Source of the DNA: Trueperaceae bacterium
Lineage (GTDB): Bacteria; Deinococcota; Deinococci; Deinococcales; Trueperaceae
DNA: 5,011 bases
Reading direction: 5' to 3'
Assembly (NCBI GenBank): GCA_007130445.1
Contig: SLSM01000179.1
Location: forward strand, 1 to 5,011
A program made the position numbers and the translations under genes. Numbering within the stretch: the stretch's first letter is position 1; each line of letters starts with the position of its first letter. The notes beneath the pieces are model-generated. The model saw only the letters and a list, made by a program, of their open reading frames with translations. It was not told the origin of the DNA and ran no database searches. Shown here in pieces: positions 1-5,011 of this stretch.

Positions 1-57
1 AAGCAGGGGGATGTGCCCTCGTCCCGCCCCAGGAGCGCCGCACCGCGGCCCTCACCA

Positions 58-78
58 GTGCTGCGTGCATCGTAGCAC
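58..78. repeat. Imperfect inverted repeat in the leader of the imuB-like gene
   Basis: The half-sites GTGCTGCG (58-65) and CGTAGCAC (71-78) are inverted repeats with a five-base spacer, TGCAT. Seven of eight positions pair perfectly and the eighth (63 with 73) is a G-T pair. It ends four bases before the Shine-Dalgarno sequence of the imuB-like gene. It could be an operator for a dimeric repressor or a small hairpin in the 5' untranslated region. It does not match the LexA boxes I know (GAAC-N4-GTTC or CTGT-N8-ACAG), so no regulator is assigned. An 8-bp repeat in GC-rich DNA can arise by chance. Confidence 0.4.
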
Positions 79-80
79 CC

Positions 81-88
81 AGAAGGGA
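81..88 (+). promoter_or_regulatory. Ribosome binding site of the imuB-like gene
   Basis: AGAAGGGA lies six bases before the ATG at 95 and is a good Shine-Dalgarno match at normal spacing. It decides the start. The frame is open further upstream to an ATG at 11, but that ATG directly abuts its purine run (AGGGGG, 5-10) with no spacer. The extra 28 residues it would add look like low-complexity leader rather than protein. Confidence 0.6.
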
Positions 89-94
89 ACGTCG

Positions 95-1582
95 ATGGAC
101 ACGCTCTTCGACCGCGTTCACCCCGACCGCGACGCGCCCGCGCCACCACGCCGGCCACGCCGCCGCACACCATCCCCCTCACGCCGGCCCTCGCCTCGCA
201 CCAGCGTCCGCCCGGATGCCGGTACGCGGACGGCGCCCGGACCGGGCCACGCCACCCCGTCCGTGGCCGCGCTGCGCCTCGAGCCGCTGCCGCTGTGGCT
301 CGCAGAGCGGGATGACCCCACCCTGGCGCGCGTGCCGATGGTGGCCGCCGACGAGGGGCGGGTGCTGCATGCGAACCCACCCGCACGGCGTCACGGCATC
401 ACGCGCGGCATGCGCCTGGACGGCGCCCTGCTGCGCGCGCCACAGCTCCACGTCGTCGCCACGCGCGAGCCCGATCTGGCCAACGCCTGGCGTGAGGTGC
501 TGCGCGAGCTCGCCGATTGGACGCCCTGGGTGGCGGGACTACGGCGCGGCCTGGCGCTCCTGCGCCTCCACCCCGGCGAGGCCGAGTCGTTGGCGAAGGC
601 GTTCCATGGCCGGGTGGGGGTGGCGGGTGATCGCCACAGCGCCGAGCTGGCCGCGGCCAGCGCCGTCGCCGGCCAGGTCCGCAGCGTGGCCGCCGGCGAC
701 GAGGCGGCGTTCCTGGCGCGCCTGCCGCTGCGCTTCCTGCGCGCGCTCGGCCTCGGCGAGGGCGACCTCACCCGCCTGCAGTGGCTCGGGCTACGGAGCG
801 TCGGCGATCTGGCGCGCTGGAGCGAGCCGCAGCTGCGCGGCTACCTTGGCGTCGCCGCCGGGCCGCTCCTCCCCTACCTGCACGGCCCCCGAGACGCCTG
901 CGTGCCGGTCTGGACGCCGCCCCTGCAGCTACGGCGCGACCTGCGCTTCGACGAGCCGCAGTGCGAACCGCGGCAACTCGATCCAGCCATCGAGCGTCTG
1001 GCCGTGGCGCTCGAGGAGGCGCTGGAAGGGCGCGGCGGGATTCGCTTGACCGTGGAGATGGAGGTCGGGGGGGTCGCGCGCCGCGTCACCCGGATCGCCA
1101 AGCGCCCCCTGGCGCTCGCGGCCGTGATCGCCCGGCACGCCCATGCGGCCCTGCGCGACAGCGGCATCATGACCGATGCCGCAGGCCGCGGCGGCGTCGA
1201 GGCGCTGGCGCTGACGCTGGACGAGCCGTGCCGCCAGGCCGCACAAGAGGGGCTCTGGGCAACGCGCGCGCAGCGTAGGCGCGCGCTGGAGAGCATCGGT
1301 GAGCGCTTCCCCGACGCGCTCGTGCGGATCGCCTGGGGCGACCCGCATGCCCCGGCCAGCGACCAGGCCTGGGACTGGCGCCCGCTCCACGCCACGGCCG
1401 GTGACGCGCCTCCCGCGCTGGACGACGAGCCGCACAGGACCGCCGTTCCGCTCGGCCTCGCCGACGGCGCCGCCGCGGCGTCGCCCCTGCCGGTGCAGGC
1501 CGACGAGCGCGTGGTGGTGCTGCCGAGCCGGTCGTCGTCACGACCTCGCGACTGGTCCGTCCCCATCGCCGACGCGGCCTGA
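95..1582 (+). CDS. imuB: ImuB-like Y-family polymerase homologue, probably catalytically inactive mutasome adaptor
   Basis: The protein has 495 residues from the ATG at 95. Residues 1-55 are Pro/Arg-rich and probably disordered. The Y-family fold begins at VAALRLEPLPLWLAE (about 57-71), which is where active polymerases carry the DxD-type catalytic motif. Here it reads RLE, and the second acidic motif is replaced by GLRRGLALLRL (148-158). A helix-hairpin-helix-like thumb follows (LGLRSVGDL, 231-239), then a little-finger-like region (about 285-375). QEGLW (384-388) sits where mycobacterial ImuB has its beta-clamp motif QLPLWG. In the known family, ImuB does not polymerise: it bridges the clamp, DnaE2 and RecA/ImuA at stalled forks. 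That role is inferred here from the motifs and the dnaE2-like neighbour. Residues from about 430 onward are poorly conserved-looking tail. The gene is first in the operon. The Deinococcus-type name imuY is an alternative symbol. The family call is firm; orthology to ImuB is likely. Confidence 0.82.
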   Translation: MDTLFDRVHPDRDAPAPPRRPRRRTPSPSRRPSPRTSVRPDAGTRTAPGPGHATPSVAALRLEPLPLWLAERDDPTLARVPMVAADEGRVLHANPPARRHGITRGMRLDGALLRAPQLHVVATREPDLANAWREVLRELADWTPWVAGLRRGLALLRLHPGEAESLAKAFHGRVGVAGDRHSAELAAASAVAGQVRSVAAGDEAAFLARLPLRFLRALGLGEGDLTRLQWLGLRSVGDLARWSEPQLRGYLGVAAGPLLPYLHGPRDACVPVWTPPLQLRRDLRFDEPQCEPRQLDPAIERLAVALEEALEGRGGIRLTVEMEVGGVARRVTRIAKRPLALAAVIARHAHAALRDSGIMTDAAGRGGVEALALTLDEPCRQAAQEGLWATRAQRRRALESIGERFPDALVRIAWGDPHAPASDQAWDWRPLHATAGDAPPALDDEPHRTAVPLGLADGAAAASPLPVQADERVVVLPSRSSSRPRDWSVPIADAA

Positions 1583-1589
1583 GGCGAGG
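1581..1589 (+). promoter_or_regulatory. Ribosome binding site overlapping the imuB-like stop
   Basis: GAGGCGAGG overlaps the TGA at 1580-1582 and ends four bases before the ATG at 1594. Ribosomes terminating on the first gene would sit on this site, which favours translational coupling. A second in-frame ATG at 1606 has no better site, so 1594 is preferred. Confidence 0.55.
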
Positions 1590-1593
1590 CGCC

Positions 1594-1860
1594 ATGCGCA
1601 ACCGCATGCTGCCCGCCGACGTGGCATGGCGCGACGGCCGGCCCCACACCGTGCGCTGGCACGACGACACCCCGTCACGGTCCCCCGAGCGAGCACGCGT
1701 GGAACGGATCACGCAGGTGCTCGACACCTGGGAGTACGCAGGTCGCTGGTGGGAGCACGAGCACCGTCGCTCGTATCTGCTCGTCGAGACCGAGCGCGGC
1801 GTCACCTTGGAGCTGTTCCAGGAGGGTGAGGTCTGGTGCCTATCGCGGACGAGCGACTGA
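1594..1860 (+). CDS. Small DUF6504-like protein of the imuB-dnaE2 operon
   Basis: This 88-residue protein has no signal peptide or membrane segment. Its C-terminal half, starting at about residue 36, reads RVERITQVLDTWEY, then GRWW, a basic HRRSYLLVET strand, and GVTLELFQ followed by EVWCLSR. The pattern of alternating strands with conserved tryptophans resembles DUF6504, a domain of unknown function I associate with Y-family polymerase/dnaE2 loci in Deinococcota and Actinomycetota. That is recalled from family patterns and was not searched. It lies 11 bp after the imuB-like gene, and its last 25 bases overlap the dnaE2-like gene, so it is almost certainly made with both. A role as accessory factor or adaptor in translesion synthesis is inferred from context only. 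It does not resemble ImuA, which is a larger RecA-like protein. Confidence 0.8.
   Translation: MRNRMLPADVAWRDGRPHTVRWHDDTPSRSPERARVERITQVLDTWEYAGRWWEHEHRRSYLLVETERGVTLELFQEGEVWCLSRTSD
1820..1826 (+). promoter_or_regulatory. Shine-Dalgarno of the dnaE2-like gene, inside the preceding gene
   Basis: AGGAGGG contains a perfect AGGAGG and lies nine to ten bases before the GTG at 1836, slightly long but usable spacing. An in-frame TGA at 1827-1829 closes the reading frame just upstream. The only standard start after it is this GTG. This fixes the start and the 25-bp overlap with the small gene. Confidence 0.7.
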
Positions 1861-4800
1861 CGGTCCTCCTCTGCACACACTCCACCTTCAGCTTCGGCGC
1901 CGGCACCGCCACCCCAGGCACGCTGGCGCGGCGCGCGGCCGAGCTCGGCTACCAGGCCATCGCGCTGACCGACACGCTGAACGTGAGCGGCGGCGTGGAG
2001 CTGTTCCAGGTCGCTCGAGAGGTCGGCATCCAGGCCATGATCGGCGCCACCCTCCCCGTGCGGATCGACGACGAGGTCTACCCGTTCGTGGCGCTGGCGC
2101 TCTCCCGACGAGGCTACCGCTCGCTCAACGAGCTCATCACCCACGCCCACACGCGCGCCGAGCGCGATCTCCCGTGGCCGGTCCTGCTCTCGCACACCGA
2201 AGACCTCGCGATCCTCACCGGCCCCCGCCAGGGCCTCCCCAGCCGCCTCCTGGCCAGGCGCCAGATCCCGCGCCTCGAACAGCTGATGCGTACGCTACAC
2301 GGCGCCTTCCCGGAGCGGCTCTTCGTCCAACTCTTCCACGACCGTCTCCCCTGGGACGCACGCCGCGCGCGCGTCTTACGCCGCCTCGCCAGGCACCTCT
2401 CGCTCCCGACGGTCGCCGCGCCCGAGATCCGCTACGCCGAGCCGGAGGACTACCGCCTCTACGACGCACTCGTGTGTGCACGGCTGGGGGGCTCGGTGCA
2501 GGACCCGCACCCCTCCCGCCCCCAGAACGCCGCGCAGTCCCTCCTCTCCCCTACCGAGGCGGCCGAGCGTCTCCCCTACCCCGATGCGCTCGCCAACGCC
2601 GAGCATCTGGCCGGCCGCGCGGCCTTCGACCTCCTCCCCGATCGCCTGGTGCCGCCCCGTGCCCGCGTCCCGGACGGCCTCAGCGCCGACCAGCATCTCG
2701 AGCGCCGATGCTATGCATCACTGCTCACGCGTTACCAGGGCGACCAGCTCGGTCCTGCACGTCGCACGCTCGAGGCCGAACTCGCGACCGTCAAGGCCTT
2801 GGGCCTCGCCGACTTCTTCCTGGTCGCGGCCGAGGTCACCGATTACTGCCGCTCGCACGGCATCCTGGCCGCCGGCCGCGGCTCGGCCGCCGCATCGATC
2901 TGCTGCTACCTGCTCGGCATCACCCACATCGACCCCGTGCGCCACGATCTGCTCTTCGAGCGCTTCCTCCACACCGGCAAGGCGTCGATGCCCGACGTCG
3001 ACATCGACATCTCCTCCGCCCGACGCGACGAAGTCCTGGCCTGGGTGGAACAGCGCTTCGGCGCGACCACAGAGGCGATGGTGTGCAACAAGATCACGTA
3101 CCGCCTCCCCCTCGCGATCCAAGACCTCGGACGCGCACTCGGCCTACCGCCCGACCTCCGCAACCGACTCTCTCGCGCACTCGGCCGCGACTACCGCGGC
3201 CTCACACCCCGCCGCGCACGCGAGGCCGCGGTCGCCTTCGACGAGGTCCTCGGCGACGCACCCGCCAAGCCCGTCCTCTTGGATCTCCTCCAGCGCCTCG
3301 AGCCCGCCCATACACGCCACATCGCTCCACACAGCGGCGGTGTCGTCCTCGCCCGTGACGCGCTCACGCACTACTCCCCCCTCGAACGCTCCACCGGCGG
3401 CATCAAGCTGCTCCAGCTCGACAAGGACGACGCGGAAGCGCTCGGCCTGATCAAGCTCGACCTCCTCGGGCTCCGGATGCTCGCAGCGCTCGAGCGCGCT
3501 CGCGAGGAGGTGCTGCGGCTCGAAGGCCACTGGATCTCCCTCGACGACCTCCCCGACGACCCCACCGTGTGGCGCTTGATCAGCGAGGGCGCCACCATGG
3601 GGCTGTTCCAGATCGAGAGCCCGAGCCAAGTACACACCTCGAAGGTCATGCGCTCACGCACCATGCGCGACCTGGCGCACCAGATCGCGCTGATCCGCCC
3701 CGGACCGATCCAGTCCGGCACCGTCCACCCATATCTGCGCAGACGGAACGGCCTGGAGACGGTCAGTTACTGGCACCCGAGCCTCGAGCCGATCCTCGCC
3801 AAGACGTACGGGGTCCTCCTGTTCCAGGAAGACGTCTTGCGCATCGCCGTGCACTTCGCCGGCATGACGTGGATCGAGGCCGATCGCTTCCGCAAGAAGG
3901 TCTCGGGCTTTCGCGACATCGCGGACATCGAGCCCGATCGCGTGCGCTTCATCGAAGGCGCGATCGCCCATGTCGATGCCTCACGTGAGCAGGCCGAGAC
4001 CGTCTTCGAAGCAGTCAAGTCGTATCAGGGGTACGGTTTCGCGGAGTCGCACGCGTGGGCGTTCGCCCAGCACGCGTACGCATCAGGGTGGTTGCGCGTG
4101 CATTATCCTGCCGAGTTCCTGGCCGCGATCATGACCGAGGAGCCCGGCATGTGGTCGCCTTCGACCAAGCGCCAGGAGGCTCGCGCCTGGGGTGTGCCGT
4201 TCCTTCCCATCAGCATCAACCACTCCGGCGTCCACTACCGAGTAGAGCGCGCGTCCATGGCCGATGCCGCGCCAACGAAGTGCGTGCGGCCACCGCTCAC
4301 GGCCATCAAGGGGGTATCGACCGAGCACACGCGCGCGCTGCTGTTCGCACGCCTCCAGGCCGGCCCGTTCAAGCACGTCGACGACCTCTACGCACGCGTG
4401 CCGTTAGCGCGAGACGTCCTCGAAGCGCTCATCCGCGCAGGGGCCCTCGACGGCTTACACGAGCGCCGCGACGCGCTCTACCGAGCTGGCTTGCTGAGCA
4501 CGACACGTCCACCTGGGACGCAACCATTGTTCGCACCACCCGTGGAAGCGCCCGCGCTGCCGGCCGTCGACGTCGCCACGCGCTTCACCTGGGACCACGC
4601 CACCACGCGCTTCTCCGGCCTCGAACTCCATGCGCTCGATCTCATACGCGACCAGCTCCGAGAACTCGCTGCCATAACGTTATGGCAGGTCCGGCGTTAC
4701 CCCCGAAAGGCCCGTGTCCGCACCGCGGGCCTGGTGGTGAGCCGCCAACGCCCGGGAACGGCCAAAGGGTTCGCGTTCTTCGTGATCGAAGACGGAGCCA

Positions 4801-4982
4801 CACGGGGCCAAGTCATCATTTCGCCCGACCTCTGGGAGCGTCACCGCACCCTCGTGCGCGACGCCTCGATCCTGGTTGTCGACGCCGTGGTGGAGGACAC
4901 CGGTTATCAGCTGACGCTCCGCGCGGAGTCGCTGGCAGCGCTGCCGACACCTGTGACGGTACGGGGCTATCACTACGGATGA
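1836..4982 (+). CDS. dnaE2: DnaE2/ImuC-type error-prone DNA polymerase III alpha subunit
   Basis: A 1048-residue C-family DNA polymerase, close to DnaE2 length and shorter than replicative DnaE (about 1160 or more). Residues 1 to about 210 form a PHP domain whose metal ligands are largely lost: LCTHS (12-16) replaces LHxHS, and TDT (45-47) replaces TDH. The palm has GRGS (347-350) and PDVDID (386-391), giving catalytic D387 and D389. The third aspartate is D542 in KLDLLGL. Fingers include the RPGPI and YGVLLFQED stretches, with GYGFAESHA from 732. The motif GMWSPSTKRQEARAWGVP resembles the DnaE2-side signature after the fingers. An OB fold begins near V961 (VRTAGLVVSRQRPGTAKG). There is no tau-binding C-terminal domain. 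TQPLF (895-899) sits where replicative enzymes carry a clamp motif but lacks its leading Gln. The expected role is lesion bypass and damage-induced mutagenesis, recruited by the ImuB-like protein. It could instead be a divergent second DnaE. A palindromic repeat is embedded at A945-Q951. Confidence 0.9.
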   Translation: MPIADERLTVLLCTHSTFSFGAGTATPGTLARRAAELGYQAIALTDTLNVSGGVELFQVAREVGIQAMIGATLPVRIDDEVYPFVALALSRRGYRSLNELITHAHTRAERDLPWPVLLSHTEDLAILTGPRQGLPSRLLARRQIPRLEQLMRTLHGAFPERLFVQLFHDRLPWDARRARVLRRLARHLSLPTVAAPEIRYAEPEDYRLYDALVCARLGGSVQDPHPSRPQNAAQSLLSPTEAAERLPYPDALANAEHLAGRAAFDLLPDRLVPPRARVPDGLSADQHLERRCYASLLTRYQGDQLGPARRTLEAELATVKALGLADFFLVAAEVTDYCRSHGILAAGRGSAAASICCYLLGITHIDPVRHDLLFERFLHTGKASMPDVDIDISSARRDEVLAWVEQRFGATTEAMVCNKITYRLPLAIQDLGRALGLPPDLRNRLSRALGRDYRGLTPRRAREAAVAFDEVLGDAPAKPVLLDLLQRLEPAHTRHIAPHSGGVVLARDALTHYSPLERSTGGIKLLQLDKDDAEALGLIKLDLLGLRMLAALERAREEVLRLEGHWISLDDLPDDPTVWRLISEGATMGLFQIESPSQVHTSKVMRSRTMRDLAHQIALIRPGPIQSGTVHPYLRRRNGLETVSYWHPSLEPILAKTYGVLLFQEDVLRIAVHFAGMTWIEADRFRKKVSGFRDIADIEPDRVRFIEGAIAHVDASREQAETVFEAVKSYQGYGFAESHAWAFAQHAYASGWLRVHYPAEFLAAIMTEEPGMWSPSTKRQEARAWGVPFLPISINHSGVHYRVERASMADAAPTKCVRPPLTAIKGVSTEHTRALLFARLQAGPFKHVDDLYARVPLARDVLEALIRAGALDGLHERRDALYRAGLLSTTRPPGTQPLFAPPVEAPALPAVDVATRFTWDHATTRFSGLELHALDLIRDQLRELAAITLWQVRRYPRKARVRTAGLVVSRQRPGTAKGFAFFVIEDGATRGQVIISPDLWERHRTLVRDASILVVDAVVEDTGYQLTLRAESLAALPTPVTVRGYHYG
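4669..4688. repeat. Perfect 20-bp palindrome inside the dnaE2-like gene (copy 1)
   Basis: CTGCCATAACGTTATGGCAG is a perfect palindrome centred between 4678 and 4679; the next base pair out (4668/4689) does not match. It is read in frame as part of A945 to Q951 (AAITLWQ), in the linker just before the OB fold. The AT-rich core CATAACGTTATG is unlike the surrounding codon use. One further base on the right is also shared with the copy after the stop codon, making 21 identical bases. Confidence 0.9.
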
Positions 4983-4983
4983 G

Positions 4984-5011
4984 CGGCCTGCCATAACGTT
5001 ATGGCAGGCCG
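4984..5011. repeat. Perfect palindrome of at least 28 bp after the dnaE2-like stop (copy 2)
   Basis: The same 20-bp core as the copy at 4669-4688 occurs at 4988-5007, extended by four further matching pairs on each side (outer arms CGGC and GCCG). The palindrome is perfect from 4984 to 5011, where the window ends, so its true limit is unknown. It begins one base after the TGA at 4980-4982. In RNA it could fold into an 11-bp stem capped by AACGUU. It could therefore act as a terminator or 3' stabilising hairpin, but any U-tract would lie beyond the window. It could equally be an operator for a downstream gene or a dispersed repeat. Confidence 0.85.

Noticed and set aside
11..94. Upstream extension of the imuB-like gene to an ATG at 11
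   Set aside because: Its purine run abuts the ATG without spacing, the added residues are low complexity, and a well-spaced Shine-Dalgarno precedes the ATG at 95.
1..94. LexA box or sigma-70 promoter before the operon
   Set aside because: I saw neither GAAC-N4-GTTC nor CTGT-N8-ACAG, and no convincing -35/-10 pair; the promoter may lie upstream of the window.
1167..2195. Long open frame on the minus strand
   Set aside because: It spans three genes antisense, is rich in Arg/Ala/Gly and shows no family motif. Long antisense frames are common in GC-rich DNA.
2707..2719. Small inverted repeat GATGC-TAT-GCATC
   Set aside because: Five-base arms inside coding sequence are expected by chance and nothing around it supports a function.
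1826..3358. Second long + strand frame overlapping the dnaE2-like gene
   Set aside because: It translates to a Pro/Arg-rich shadow with no motif, while the overlapping frame carries all C-family polymerase motifs in order.
4518..4532. Clamp-binding motif TQPLF in the DnaE2-like protein
   Set aside because: It sits at the place expected from replicative DnaE, but the key leading Gln is shifted and a Pro intervenes, so it is too degenerate to call; the QEGLW of the ImuB-like protein is the better candidate.
4669..5011. The two palindromes as ends of an insertion sequence or a CRISPR array
   Set aside because: The DNA between them is the conserved OB-fold coding end of the polymerase, with no transposase, and there are only two copies without regular spacers.

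Overview
This window is a compact, visibly GC-rich bacterial operon (third codon positions mostly G or C). It carries three co-directional + strand genes of a damage-inducible translesion-synthesis ('mutasome') cassette: a Y-family polymerase-like protein of the ImuB type, a small DUF6504-like protein, and a DnaE2/ImuC-type C-family DNA polymerase III alpha subunit. The organism is not named by the sequence. The gene order (Y-family protein, small DUF6504-like ORF, dnaE2-like gene) and the base composition fit Deinococcota, Actinomycetota or Chloroflexota-like bacteria. I lean weakly toward a Deinococcota-like or Chloroflexota-like source.

Layout: positions 1-94 are a short leader containing an imperfect inverted repeat (58-78) and a Shine-Dalgarno sequence before the imuB-like gene (95-1582). 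A second Shine-Dalgarno overlaps the imuB-like stop and serves the 88-codon gene (1594-1860). The dnaE2-like gene (1836-4982) starts at a GTG inside the end of the small gene, behind a perfect AGGAGG, with an in-frame stop just upstream that fixes the start. The genes are 11 bp apart and then overlap by 25 bp, so they are almost certainly one transcript with coupled translation.

How the parts probably work together: the ImuB-like protein has lost the catalytic carboxylates of Y-family polymerases but keeps a QEGLW motif. That motif resembles the beta-clamp-binding motif of mycobacterial ImuB, so the protein is best read as a clamp-tethering adaptor. The DnaE2-like protein keeps all three polymerase aspartates (D387, D389, D542) but has a degenerate PHP domain, so it should polymerise without PHP proofreading. 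No imuA, lexA or recA is in the window.

The least expected signal is a perfect 20-bp palindrome, CTGCCATAACGTTATGGCAG, present twice. One copy lies in frame inside the dnaE2-like gene (4669-4688). The other begins one base after its stop codon, is extended to at least 28 bp, and runs off the end of the window (4984-5011). Its AT-rich core stands out against the surrounding GC-rich DNA. It may be a dispersed palindromic repeat, a repressor or recombinase site, or (second copy) a terminator hairpin.
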